A stretch of 64,000 bases of DNA from Mucilaginibacter kameinonensis (GTDB lineage Bacteria > Bacteroidota > Bacteroidia > Sphingobacteriales > Sphingobacteriaceae): assembly GCF_003675385.1 (NCBI RefSeq), contig NZ_RCWZ01000001.1:310001-374000 (forward strand), given 5' to 3'. A program made the translations under genes and the position numbers. The notes under the pieces are model-generated. The model did not search any database. It saw only the letters and a list, made by a program, of their open reading frames with translations, and was not told the origin of the DNA. Positions 17,356 through 25,163 of the stretch are shown here, piece by piece (positions within the stretch are counted from its first letter, which is position 1; every line of letters begins with the position of its first letter).

Positions 17356-18198
17356 TCACGACTTAAAATCGGCCGATATGGTAAACTCTTTCCATTTTTC
17401 CAATTCCGCGGTCATTGTTCCGAGCTTTTCAGACGCACGTTTATAAGCATCCTCGCCAAGATAAAGATGCAGCGGAGGTTCGTCCATATCTATTAAACTC
17501 ATGATTATTTCTGATGCCTTTTCCGGGTCACCGGGTTGTTTCCCGTCAGCGGCAAGGTAACGTTGCTGGGCATTTTTAACGGCCTGGTATCCTTCTATAT
17601 GACTTTCTGTAAAAGCCAATGAGCCTGTAGTCAGAAACCCGGTACGGAAACCCGAAGGTTCAACCACAGTTACCTTAATCCCAAACTCCTTAACGTCAAG
17701 CGCCAACACTTCCGAAAATGCGGCAATAGCTGCTTTGGTAGCCGAGTAAACCGACCAGCCCGGCGCGCCAACAAAACCGGCAACCGAACCAATATTGATA
17801 ACATAACCGGAGCCTTGCCCCCGCATAACAGGAAGCACGGCTTTAGTTACATCAATAGCAGCCAGCACGTTTACATTAAATATATCACGGATCTTTTGTC
17901 CTTCAATTTCTTCAACCGTACCGGCCATGCCATAACCGGCATTATTTACCAGTACGTCAATTTGCCCAAATGCTTTAAGTGTTTCACGGATGGACTCTTC
18001 AATACAATCCGGGTTGCTTAAATCAACAGCCAATGGCAAAAACCTGTCTGTATCTATTAAACCAACCGCTTGTTTTAAGGTTTGCGCATTGCGTGATGTG
18101 GCTGCTACACGGTGGCCGTTATCCAATAATTTTTTCACCAAGGTACGTCCCAATCCCTGGGACGCCCCGGTTACATACCATACTTTTGTTGAGTTCAT
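17356..18198 (-). CDS. SDR family oxidoreductase
   Basis: 280 residues, a classical short-chain dehydrogenase. It has T-G-A-S-Q-G-L-G (residues 10-17), N-N-A-G-Y-G, the catalytic Ser in I-N-I-G-S-V-A-G and Y-S-A-T-K-A-A (YxxxK). The order and the C-terminal extension fit the subgroup often annotated as oxidoreductase/retinol dehydrogenase-like. It is the last gene of the minus-strand group that starts at YceI; the 73-base gap upstream leaves open whether it is in the same transcript. Confidence 0.88.
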   Translation of the reverse strand: MNSTKVWYVTGASQGLGRTLVKKLLDNGHRVAATSRNAQTLKQAVGLIDTDRFLPLAVDLSNPDCIEESIRETLKAFGQIDVLVNNAGYGMAGTVEEIEGQKIRDIFNVNVLAAIDVTKAVLPVMRGQGSGYVINIGSVAGFVGAPGWSVYSATKAAIAAFSEVLALDVKEFGIKVTVVEPSGFRTGFLTTGSLAFTESHIEGYQAVKNAQQRYLAADGKQPGDPEKASEIIMSLIDMDEPPLHLYLGEDAYKRASEKLGTMTAELEKWKEFTISADFKS

Positions 18199-18271
18199 GG
18201 TTGAAACGTTTTAGGCATGAGCCATTCAGTCCGCATTTTTTAGCAGCCCATAAACTCACGCAGGTAATTAT

Positions 18272-19021
18272 TTATAAACTTGTTTTTTTGCCAGGCGCAA
18301 GAATTTTAAGCTGCCCGCCAATGCCAAGCGCGTTGAATGATTGCTGCAGCATTTCTCCCGTTTCGGTATAATGCGACCAGCCCTCAAAGTGCACCGGTAT
18401 AATGGTGGCGTCAGGAAAAGCAAACGCGGTGTCAATAGCGTCATTAGTACCCATGGTTACATTAAATGGCCCACGCGGTTTGGCCGCTCCCGCAAAAATG
18501 AACACATATCGAGGCTTAAATTTCTCCGCTACTTCTTTTATGCCATCATAAAAAACGGTGTCGCCTGTAAAATAGATCTGGAGCCCGGCAACAGTTACAA
18601 TAAAACCCGTTACATCTCCGGTTAGCTTTTCACTTCCTGCGGGGCCATGCCTTGCAGGCGTTCCGGTAATCACTACGTCATCGTTTAAAGAGAGACTTTC
18701 CCATGGGGCCAGGCCAATGGTATTACCACCTAATCTTTCTGCCCCAATTTTTGTGGTTAATGTTTTAGATACCTGTTTCAGCAACTCCCTGCCTGCATTA
18801 TCTAAATTATCGCCGTGCTGGTCGTGGCTTAGCAAAACCACATCTATCTTACCAATATCAGTAGTCACCGGGCCTTCTGTTTTGTGATATGCGGGTTTAT
18901 CATTGATCATGAATTGCTCGCCGGCCGGGTCAAGTGTGGGGTCGGTCATGAGCCGTAGCCCGCCAATTTCTAAAATAACGGTCGGACCACCAATGTAGGT
19001 TACATTAACTTCGTTTTTCAT
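18272..19021 (-). CDS. MBL-fold metallo-hydrolase, UlaG-like
   Basis: 249 residues from the ATG at 19021, which overlaps the stop of the nitronate monooxygenase gene as ATGA and so fixes the start by coupled translation; a longer reading frame would lie inside that gene. It has the metal site S-H-D-Q-H-G-D-N (HxxHxDN), a His in T-P-A-R-H-G-P, the Asp in F-T-G-D-T-V-F, and P-V-H-F-E-G-W. The layout matches lactonase-like metallo-hydrolases of the UlaG/YhfI group. Its substrate is unknown. Confidence 0.88.
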   Translation of the reverse strand: MKNEVNVTYIGGPTVILEIGGLRLMTDPTLDPAGEQFMINDKPAYHKTEGPVTTDIGKIDVVLLSHDQHGDNLDNAGRELLKQVSKTLTTKIGAERLGGNTIGLAPWESLSLNDDVVITGTPARHGPAGSEKLTGDVTGFIVTVAGLQIYFTGDTVFYDGIKEVAEKFKPRYVFIFAGAAKPRGPFNVTMGTNDAIDTAFAFPDATIIPVHFEGWSHYTETGEMLQQSFNALGIGGQLKILAPGKKTSL

Positions 19022-20094
19022 GGGTTCATAATTTTGGTTGTATCTGTTATGATGGATTGCATCAGCTCTGCGGCTTTGGTATGTTTTAATATTGGAGCTA
19101 TCTGTCCGCCCCAAAACAAAACCATATCTAACTTTTGCTGTTCAAGTGCTGCTTTGCGTAGCGGTGCCATAAAGGTTGTTTGCAATGGGAAAGGTAAAAA
19201 ACCTGCTTCCTTACCTATCAGATCTTTAGCTACCCGGCTGGTGATACCGCGGCCAAGCCTGCCTGTAAACGCCCGTGACAGTGTAGTATATTTTGCCGCG
19301 TCAGAAAAAAGCATTTGACGGTGAACAGGAAGCGCACCCGATTCATCGCAGGCTAAAAAGGCTGTACCTATTTGCACTGCATCAGCACCCAGTGTCAGGG
19401 CTCCTGCTACTCCCCTGCCGTTGGCTATGCCTCCGGCGGCAATAACAGGCGTTTTAACTTTTTCCTTTATCAACTGAAGCAACACAAAAGTACCGGTAGT
19501 TGACGCTTCTGCCTGTGCAAGGAATGATGGCCTGTGACCACCCGCTTCAAAGCCCGAAGCTATGATCATATCTACACCACTTGCCTCCAATGCAATAGCT
19601 TCATCTAAGGTAGTAGCCGCGCCTACTGTAACTATGCCCAGCCTGCGGCATTGTTCCATCACATCGGCAGGTAGTGTGCCAAACATAAAGCTGAATACTT
19701 TGGGGCGCAGGTCGAGGATAGCCTGTAGTTGGTTTTCAAACCGTAGTTTAAAAGGCGCCGGTTTGTTAGGTAATGGGATTCCGGCTTCATCAAAATAAGG
19801 TTTAAACAGCTGTGCCGCATGTTCAAACTGCTCATCGGTAGCTTCGCCATTTGGCGCATCCGTTTCCGAAACCCATATATTGATATTGTATGGCTTGTTG
19901 GTTGCCGCCCTGATCTGCTTGTCTATCTCAACAATTTCAGGTCCGCTAAGAGTATAAGCCCCGTAGCCACCTAACCCTCCCGCGTTTGATACGGTTGATA
20001 CCAACTCGACCGAGGATAAATTACCGCCAAAAGGCCCCTGCATAATCGGGTAATCAATACCCAGTATTTCTGTTGCTTTTGTGTTATACCACAT
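19018..20094 (-). CDS. Nitronate monooxygenase (NPD family, FMN)
   Basis: 358 residues. FMN-dependent oxidation of alkyl nitronates such as propionate-3-nitronate, in the cytosol. Marks: Y-P-I-M-Q-G-P-F-G-G near residue 15, V-G-A-A-T-T-L-D-E-A, the G-F-E-A-G-G-H segment that carries the catalytic His (about residue 190), I-A-A-G-G-I-A-N-G and the ending A-V-Q-I-G-T-A-F. Similar proteins have been called enoyl-ACP reductase FabK. The missing FabK context and the E-A-G-G-H motif favour the nitronate enzyme. It is coupled to the metallo-hydrolase downstream. Confidence 0.85.
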   Translation of the reverse strand: MWYNTKATEILGIDYPIMQGPFGGNLSSVELVSTVSNAGGLGGYGAYTLSGPEIVEIDKQIRAATNKPYNINIWVSETDAPNGEATDEQFEHAAQLFKPYFDEAGIPLPNKPAPFKLRFENQLQAILDLRPKVFSFMFGTLPADVMEQCRRLGIVTVGAATTLDEAIALEASGVDMIIASGFEAGGHRPSFLAQAEASTTGTFVLLQLIKEKVKTPVIAAGGIANGRGVAGALTLGADAVQIGTAFLACDESGALPVHRQMLFSDAAKYTTLSRAFTGRLGRGITSRVAKDLIGKEAGFLPFPLQTTFMAPLRKAALEQQKLDMVLFWGGQIAPILKHTKAAELMQSIITDTTKIMNP

Positions 20095-20114
20095 GGCTTT
20101 AATATTATTTTGTT

Positions 20115-20183
20115 AAGTCGATAGTACTAAGTCGCAAGTCATGAGTCTGATTTTCCCTTTTTACTTGGAACTTACAACTTTAG
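20115..20183. repeat. Heptamer tandem repeat in intergenic DNA
   Basis: Five 7-base units in register: AAGTCGA, TAGTACT, AAGTCGC, AAGTCAT, GAGTCTG (20115-20149). After a 13-base T-rich gap come three ACTTNNA-like units, ACTTGGA, ACTTACA, ACTTTAG (20163-20183). The second set is the rough reverse complement of the first, so the RNA could fold into a hairpin. It sits in the 99-base gap between the NTF2-like and nitronate monooxygenase genes. Compare the GCNNAAR heptamers at 60.1 kb. Confidence 0.6.
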
Positions 20184-20193
20184 ACCAAAGAGA

Positions 20194-20571
20194 TTAATTA
20201 GTATCGCTGATCATTTTATTTACGATGAGCCATTTACCGTTAAGTTTATGGAACGATAGAAACTCATGGTAGTTGAAATCGTACATTTTTACCTGTACTT
20301 CGGCAACCGCGATTGAATTTACTGCCTTAACAGAAATAATTTTCCCTTCAAATGGTTTGCCCGAATCTTTAGGACTCACCCTATTTTTTACGCCATCGAG
20401 GTAAACATCCAATGTTTTAGCGTAAGGCTCGCCTTTTACATCGCCAAAAAGCAAGGTACCGGCATTCATTACCTGGTTTAACAAATCCAAATTACCTTCA
20501 TAAATCCCTTTGAAGTAATAATTTTCAAGCGCCTGTTCAATAGCTGCTTTAGCTTGATTGTTAGTTTCCAT
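20194..20571 (-). CDS. NTF2-like protein, lumazine-binding-like family
   Basis: 125 residues. It starts with an alpha-helix (A-A-I-E-Q-A-L-E-N-Y-Y-F-K-G-I-Y-E-G-N) and ends with a strand pair (F-L-S-F-H-K-L-N-G-K-W-L-I-V-N-K). This is the pattern of the NTF2/putative lumazine-binding group that is common in Bacteroidota. These small cone-shaped proteins bind or protect small molecules; a catalytic role is not shown here. It belongs to the run of redox genes headed by YceI. Confidence 0.8.
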   Translation of the reverse strand: METNNQAKAAIEQALENYYFKGIYEGNLDLLNQVMNAGTLLFGDVKGEPYAKTLDVYLDGVKNRVSPKDSGKPFEGKIISVKAVNSIAVAEVQVKMYDFNYHEFLSFHKLNGKWLIVNKMISDTN

Positions 20572-20642
20572 TTTGATGATAAATTAAAGCATTATGCCAG
20601 CCATTAAGCAAGGCATAATGCGGTTACTATAAATTTTTACAC

Positions 20643-21377
20643 TTAATTTAAATTACGGCCAGCTGCTGTGCCGCCATCAACATTGATAATAGCGCCGGTA
20701 ATAAAATTGCTTTTAGCAACCGAGTAAGCCATTTGAGCTATGTCTTCCACTTCGCCAACGCGGTTCAGCAAGTGTAGTCCTGCAGTTTGATCGGCATTAT
20801 CGCCGTGCATTGGGGTACGGATAGTACCAGGAGCAATGGTATTTACCCTGATGTTATCTTTACCAAACTCACCAGCCAGTTGTATGGTAAGCGCATGTAC
20901 CGCTCCTTTTGAAGCCATTTGCGCTGTAATAGGAACCCCACTAAGCGCGTGGTTAACCAATGGCGTGCCAATATTGATCACTACCCCATCGTGCTGTTTA
21001 ATCATTTGCGGGATCACGGCCTGGGTGGTAAAATAGGTGCCTTTAAGATTGGTATCTAAAAAACGGTCAAGGTATGCTTCGTCAACCTCAAGGAATGGCC
21101 TGGTTTCAAAGATACCGGCGTTGTTCACTAAAACATCTACACTTCCAAATTTATCAATAGCTGTTTGGGCCAGCTTTTCGCCTGTTGCCTTATCGCTTAC
21201 GTTTCCGGCAACTGCGGCAAGGTTATCACCTGCGCCAAGTTCCTGGTAAACTGCTTCCAGCTTATCGGCAGTTGTTGAGTTAATAACTACATTATCGCCC
21301 TTTTCTAAAAAATAACGGGCTATTTCTTTACCTATACCAGATGATGCACCGGTAACTATTATGGTTTGCTTTTTCAT
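20643..21377 (-). CDS. SDR family oxidoreductase
   Basis: 244 residues of a classical SDR: T-G-A-S-S-G-I-G (10-17), N-N-A-G-I, and a C-terminal I-N-V-D-G-G. The catalytic pair is weak. The expected Ser and the YxxxK are replaced in the N-I-G-T-P-L and I-T-A-Q-M-A-S-K-G segment, where the Tyr position reads Gln or Met, although Lys is kept. So the protein may have lost normal dehydrogenase activity or may use another residue. It lies 4 bases behind the tautomerase gene, in the YceI operon. Confidence 0.82.
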   Translation of the reverse strand: MKKQTIIVTGASSGIGKEIARYFLEKGDNVVINSTTADKLEAVYQELGAGDNLAAVAGNVSDKATGEKLAQTAIDKFGSVDVLVNNAGIFETRPFLEVDEAYLDRFLDTNLKGTYFTTQAVIPQMIKQHDGVVINIGTPLVNHALSGVPITAQMASKGAVHALTIQLAGEFGKDNIRVNTIAPGTIRTPMHGDNADQTAGLHLLNRVGEVEDIAQMAYSVAKSNFITGAIINVDGGTAAGRNLN

Positions 21378-21381
21378 TGTC

Positions 21382-21600
21382 TTACTTTTTATCGGCAGTA
21401 ATGCCTTTTTCTCTTAATACTGATACCTGTTCGCCGGCATAACCCCAATCATCCAGTTCAACTTCGCTAATCACCACATGGGTTAAGTGCGGATCTTTGT
21501 TCAGGGTATTGGTAATTAAATCGGTTACACCTTTTATTAAGGTCTGTTTCTGCTCGCGGGTAACACCTTCGCGGGTCAGTTCAATTTTTACGTATGGCAT
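21382..21600 (-). CDS. 4-oxalocrotonate tautomerase family protein
   Basis: 72 residues. The chain starts M-P-Y-V-K-I-E-L, so after Met removal Pro1 is the catalytic base as in 4-OT enzymes. Residues 34-45 and V-V-I-S-E-V form the second part of the beta-alpha-beta unit. It could tautomerise a keto-enol or unsaturated acid. It sits between YceI and an SDR, a layout suggesting handling of reactive carbonyl or quinone-like compounds. The substrate is not known. Confidence 0.85.
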   Translation of the reverse strand: MPYVKIELTREGVTREQKQTLIKGVTDLITNTLNKDPHLTHVVISEVELDDWGYAGEQVSVLREKGITADKK

Positions 21601-21629
21601 GGCTTTAGTTTTTAAGCTAAAGCTGTTGA

Positions 21630-22163
21630 TTAAACAGCTTTAGCGGTTATGTTTACATTCAGATCAAAATCATTATAGATCAGGGTATCGCCCAGGTCTT
21701 TAAAAAAGTTTCCGGAACGGAACCGCATGCCGTATTTGGTACGATCAACTACAACCTTACCGGTTGCGCTTACAGTATCAGCGGTGGTGGTAACCTGCGC
21801 ATCAAAACTTACGGGATGAGTAATTCCTTTTATAGTCAGGTTGCCGGTGATACGATAAGTATCATTGCTTTCTTTGCTGATAGCTGTAATTACAAACTGA
21901 GCTTCAGGGTAATTGTCAGAATTGAAGAAGTCGTCAGAAGCGAGGTGACCTGCAAACTGGGCGTTGGTAGCCGGATCAGTTACGTCAAGTATCTTGATAG
22001 AAGTGGTGTCGATAGTGAATTTACCGTCGGCTAATTGTCCATCGGCAAAATTTAAAGAGCCTTCTTTTATAGCGATGGTACCATTGTGTGCGCCTGTAAC
22101 CTTCCGACCAACCCAGTCGATGTTACTTTTTGCGCTGATGATTTCAAATTTTTGAGTTTCCAT
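21630..22163 (-). CDS. YceI family protein, lipid-binding lipocalin-like
   Basis: 177 residues with no signal peptide, so a cytosolic member of the YceI family (an extended beta-barrel that holds isoprenoid chains). Marks: S-N-I-D-W-V-G-R-K-V-T-G-A-H-N-G, the F-A-D-G-Q-L strand and K-Y-G-M-R-F-R-S-G-N-F-F-K-D near the end. It is the first gene of the operon. Two perfect TGTGA-N6-TCACA sites precede it, so it is probably the main Crp/Fnr target here. Confidence 0.88.
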   Translation of the reverse strand: METQKFEIISAKSNIDWVGRKVTGAHNGTIAIKEGSLNFADGQLADGKFTIDTTSIKILDVTDPATNAQFAGHLASDDFFNSDNYPEAQFVITAISKESNDTYRITGNLTIKGITHPVSFDAQVTTTADTVSATGKVVVDRTKYGMRFRSGNFFKDLGDTLIYNDFDLNVNITAKAV

Positions 22164-22187
22164 TTTGTTTTGTCTTTAATGACAATA

Positions 22188-22195
22188 CAAAGTTG
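22188..22195 (-). promoter_or_regulatory. -7 box of the YceI operon
   Basis: On the minus strand CAACTTTG differs by one base from TAnnTTTG. If transcription starts about 6 bases further on, near 22182, the centre of the proximal Crp-type site falls close to -43, the place where such regulators usually activate. Start site is inferred. Confidence 0.35.
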
Positions 22196-22217
22196 GGGGC
22201 AAATAGCCTGGAAACTG

Positions 22218-22270
22218 TGTGACCTACATCACAATTGAAACGCCGCCTTATTTATGTGATCTACATCACA
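22218..22270. promoter_or_regulatory. Two Crp/Fnr-type binding sites
   Basis: TGTGACCTACATCACA (22218-22233) and TGTGATCTACATCACA (22255-22270). Each is a perfect TGTGA-N6-TCACA dyad. They share 15 of 16 bases and are 37 bases apart centre to centre, about three and a half helix turns. They lie between the stop of a Crp/Fnr gene and the YceI start. The symmetry and the neighbouring regulator make binding by a Crp-family protein likely. Confidence 0.8.
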
Positions 22271-22272
22271 TT

Positions 22273-22845
22273 TCATGAATGGTATAAACGGCTCAGCGTC
22301 TCCCTTGAAACACCTAAGTAAGAGGCTATTAGTTGTTTTGGAACTATATTATACAATGTTGGATATTGTGCCAGCAACTCTTCATAACGGTGTTTGGCAT
22401 CGTTATTCATGAACGATAAAAGCCTTTTTTGCGTGGCCACGTAACCTTTATTGGTACGCCAGCGAAAGAAGTGCTCCCCTTCATGAATTTCCCTGCAAAG
22501 TTTTTCACGGTCCTTGCTGGTGAGGCAGAGCACTTCGGCATCAGTAATACAGTCTACGTTAACTGTAGCGCGCTCACCACTGTAAAGGGCGTTGTAGTCC
22601 GAAGCCCACCAGGTTGGCATGGCAAACTGCAGGATAAACATTTTCATATCATCGTTAATAAAAAACGATTTCAGATAGCCTGAAAGTACAAAATACTCAC
22701 AGTCTACCTTATCACCCTCACCTATCATAGTCTGGCCTTTTTTAAAGGTTTTGTAGGTGAAATGCGAAAAGAAATAATCGAACTGTTCGTCGGTTAAAGT
22801 AATGGTTTTGCTTACGTGTTCTTTTAAAATTTCTTTAGGCTGCAT
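22273..22845 (-). CDS. Crp/Fnr family transcriptional regulator
   Basis: 190 residues. An N-terminal cyclic-nucleotide-binding-like roll (residues 25-120: F-K-K-G-Q-T-M-I-G-E-G-D) is followed by a C-terminal helix-turn-helix, P-K-Q-L-I-A-S-Y-L-G-V-S-R-E-T-L-S-R-L. The recognition helix carries R-E-T-L-S-R, like the RETxxR of Crp, which reads TGTGA; that agrees with the two TGTGA sites just downstream. The cAMP pocket (R-x-A of Crp) is not conserved, and no Fe-S cysteine cluster is present. It precedes the YceI operon by about 110 bases in the same direction. Confidence 0.92.
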   Translation of the reverse strand: MQPKEILKEHVSKTITLTDEQFDYFFSHFTYKTFKKGQTMIGEGDKVDCEYFVLSGYLKSFFINDDMKMFILQFAMPTWWASDYNALYSGERATVNVDCITDAEVLCLTSKDREKLCREIHEGEHFFRWRTNKGYVATQKRLLSFMNNDAKHRYEELLAQYPTLYNIVPKQLIASYLGVSRETLSRLYHS

Positions 22846-23037
22846 GATATATAAAATAACTACAAAAACTCAAATTTGGACAAGGAAGTTAACGCTTAAC
22901 TTTCTCGTTTATACGGCTTCCGCTTATTTTAGTTTCGCCATTGCAGAAATAGCAGGTACAATTGGTTTAAGTAAAATTAAGTCAATTATATGTTGTTGCA
23001 ACATTACCGGCCATAAAAAATTTACTTTTACTATAGC

Positions 23038-23523
23038 ATGAAAAAACTGAATGATATTTTGCTGCTGGGCGATGAACGCCTTTACCAGGTTTGTGATCCG
23101 GTAATGCAAAACGAACTCCCATTGTTAAATGGCTGGATAGCCGATATGCATAACGTAATGCAGGAGATCAGAGAGAAATACAACTTCGGGCGGGCTATTG
23201 CAGCGCCGCAGTTGGGTATCATGAAGCGGCTTGTTTACATGAATATCGACAAACCAGTTATTTTCATCAACCCCGAAATACAGGACGCCAGCGACGAACT
23301 TTTTGAACTTTGGGACGATTGTATGAGTTTTCCAAACCTGCTGGTTAAAGTTAAACGGCATAAAACCATCACAGTAAACTATCTTGACGAAAACTGGCAG
23401 CAGCAACAATGGGTAATGACCGATGCCCTGTCCGAACTAATGCAACACGAGCATGATCACTTAAACGGCATTTTATGCACTATGCGCGCCATCGATAGTA
23501 TGTCGTTTAAATGGCGGCCATAA
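23038..23523 (+). CDS. Peptide deformylase-like protein, divergent
   Basis: 161 residues. Three PDF motifs are present but altered. Motif 1 reads G-R-A-I-A-A-P-Q (usual GxGLAAPQ). Motif 2 reads W-D-D-C-M-S-F with the metal ligand Cys95 but not the usual Glu-Gly before it. Motif 3 reads Q-H-E-H-D-H-L-N-G with His137, Glu138 and His141. So the metal site is complete. A true deformylase would use Fe or Ni to remove formyl from nascent Met. The altered motif 2 suggests a paralogue, possibly with another amide substrate. A VOC gene follows after 8 bases. Confidence 0.82.
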   Translation: MKKLNDILLLGDERLYQVCDPVMQNELPLLNGWIADMHNVMQEIREKYNFGRAIAAPQLGIMKRLVYMNIDKPVIFINPEIQDASDELFELWDDCMSFPNLLVKVKRHKTITVNYLDENWQQQQWVMTDALSELMQHEHDHLNGILCTMRAIDSMSFKWRP

Positions 23524-23531
23524 TCTGATTC

Positions 23532-23915
23532 ATGAAACAATTTATAGCACATATCACGGTAGTTGTCAGCAACTACGATGAAGCAATTCAATTTTACACG
23601 GAGAAATTGAATTTCGACTTAATTGAAGATACGCTGATCAATGAAAATAAAAGATGGGTTTTAGTAAGGCCGAAGGGTTCATCAGAATGCAGTTTGCTAT
23701 TAGCAAAGGCTGTAGGAGAAGAACAACAACAGAGAGTAGGCCGGCAAACAGGCGGCCGCGTATTTCTTTTTTTAAGAACCGATGATTTCTGGCGCGACTA
23801 CCATGCAATGCGGAACAGAAACATAGAGTTTGTACGTGAACCCAAGGCTGAATCATATGGCACAGTTGCCGTTTTTAAAGACCCCTTTGGTAATTTATGG
23901 GACTTGCTGGGTTGA
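23532..23915 (+). CDS. VOC family protein (glyoxalase-like)
   Basis: 127 residues, one glyoxalase/dioxygenase-type domain. Marks: F-I-A-H-I-T-V-V-V-S-N-Y-D-E-A-I-Q-F-Y-T at the start, L-V-R-P-K-G-S-S-E, and V-A-V-F-K-D-P-F-G-N-L-W-D-L at the end. These provide metal ligands of the VOC fold, the first His at about residue 5 and a Glu in the middle. Function unknown; perhaps an antibiotic-resistance-like or dioxygenase-like member. It is transcribed with the deformylase-like gene. Confidence 0.85.
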   Translation: MKQFIAHITVVVSNYDEAIQFYTEKLNFDLIEDTLINENKRWVLVRPKGSSECSLLLAKAVGEEQQQRVGRQTGGRVFLFLRTDDFWRDYHAMRNRNIEFVREPKAESYGTVAVFKDPFGNLWDLLG

Positions 23916-24053
23916 GTTTACAATTACCGCTTTGTCGTTGAAAAGGGCCATATAAAAACTTGCAATTGGCATATAATTAAATAAAACTTAAAACACCTGT
24001 AACGTATAGGGGTAATACGTGGTCATAGTTGTATCACTATTAAAACCCCTTTT

Positions 24054-25094
24054 ATGAAAAATTATATTTTACTTCTTCTGCTTGCCGGCCAAACCGCTGT
24101 TGCGGCCGCGCAGGATGGCGATAGCCGTTCATTATACCTCACCAGGTCATTAGCCAACGATGCCATTAACAGTGCAGTAGTACGCACATCGGCCGGTGGC
24201 ATTGTAGTTAGCGGACAAGCCGGGCAGACACCGCGTGTTGAAGTTTATATTAAAGGCAATAATGGCAACGAACTTTCAAAAGAAGAGATCAAAAAACGCC
24301 TGGATAAAGATTACACCCTTGATATTTCGGTAACCGGGCATGAAGTTAAGGCCATAGCCAAAAGCAAACGCCAAAGCTTTTTTAACTGGAGAAGCTCATT
24401 GAGCATCTCGTTCCGCATTTATGTGCCACAGCAATGCTCAACCGATCTGGAAACCAGTGGCGGCGGTATTGGCCTGGACAATTTGAAAGGCAACGAGAAA
24501 TTTAGCACCAGCGGCGGTGGTTTGCAGATAGACAGGCTCAATGGCATCATTCGCGGTAATACCTCGGGCGGCGGCATCCATGTTTCCAACTCGGGCGATG
24601 ATATCTCATTAGAAACCAGCGGTGGCGGCATCGAGGCAAAAAACTGTAACGGAAAAATCAGGCTTGAAACCAGCGGCGGCGGCATCACTTTAGAAAACCT
24701 TAAAGGCACCATCAATGCCGAAACCAGCGGTGGCGGCGTTAACGGCAATAACATCACCGGCGAATTGATCACCAGCACATCAGGCGGCAGCATTGATCTT
24801 AAACGTATGGCGGCCAGTGTTAGCGCTGAAACAAGCGGTGGCGGATTGTACGCGCAAATGCTTAAAGTTGGTAAATACCTTAAACTGCAATCAAGCGCGG
24901 GCAATGTCGATATCGAGCTTCCTCAAAACCAGGGCTATGATCTTGACCTCAGGGGCGAAGGTGTATCTCCATCATCGGTTGCCAAATTTAACGGCCAATG
25001 GGAAAAAGAACGGGTTAACGGCAAATACAACGGCGGCGGCATCCCGGTTAAAGCCGAGGCATCCGGCGGTAGCGTTAATATTAAATTCAGATAA
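24054..25094 (+). CDS. Exported repeat protein, DUF4097-like beta-solenoid
   Basis: 346 residues. The signal peptide is cleaved after A-V-A-A-A-Q. Residues 130-265 carry eight units of the pattern (E/S/N)-T-S-G-G-G at exactly 18-residue spacing: Thr134, 152, 170, 188, 206, 224, 242 and 260. Such regular turns fit a right-handed beta-helix with three faces, each turn closed by S-G-G-G, as in DUF4097 proteins, which Bacteroidota often use as envelope or anti-sigma-linked adhesin-like proteins. Residues 25-125 hold a more irregular strand domain. No catalytic residues are evident. A strong terminator follows. Confidence 0.8.
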   Translation: MKNYILLLLLAGQTAVAAAQDGDSRSLYLTRSLANDAINSAVVRTSAGGIVVSGQAGQTPRVEVYIKGNNGNELSKEEIKKRLDKDYTLDISVTGHEVKAIAKSKRQSFFNWRSSLSISFRIYVPQQCSTDLETSGGGIGLDNLKGNEKFSTSGGGLQIDRLNGIIRGNTSGGGIHVSNSGDDISLETSGGGIEAKNCNGKIRLETSGGGITLENLKGTINAETSGGGVNGNNITGELITSTSGGSIDLKRMAASVSAETSGGGLYAQMLKVGKYLKLQSSAGNVDIELPQNQGYDLDLRGEGVSPSSVAKFNGQWEKERVNGKYNGGGIPVKAEASGGSVNIKFR

Positions 25095-25107
25095 TTCGAT
25101 AACGCAT

Positions 25108-25151
25108 AAAAGAAAGAAGCCCGGGTAAATTTACCCGGGCTTCTTTCTTTT
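25108..25151. terminator. Strong bidirectional terminator
   Basis: A perfect 22-bp palindrome with no loop bases (arms 25108-25129 and 25130-25151), ending in T-runs on both strands. It serves the convergent solenoid and DUF genes. Confidence 0.92.
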
Positions 25152-25163
25152 TTATAATGCAAT

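Noticed and set aside
19022..19114. Longer start for the MBL-fold protein
   Set aside because: The extra residues lie inside the nitronate monooxygenase gene, and the ATGA overlap at 19021 gives the natural start.
24450..24850. Regular repeat that might be taken for a CRISPR array
   Set aside because: The 54-base period is the 18-codon protein repeat; units vary in sequence, have no true spacers, and no cas genes lie nearby.
24419..24904. Long minus-strand ORF rich in Pro and Leu opposite the solenoid gene
   Set aside because: It is the antisense of the Thr-Ser-Gly-Gly repeats; the repeated P-P-P-L-V-S pattern comes from the coding repeat and has no start or ribosome site.
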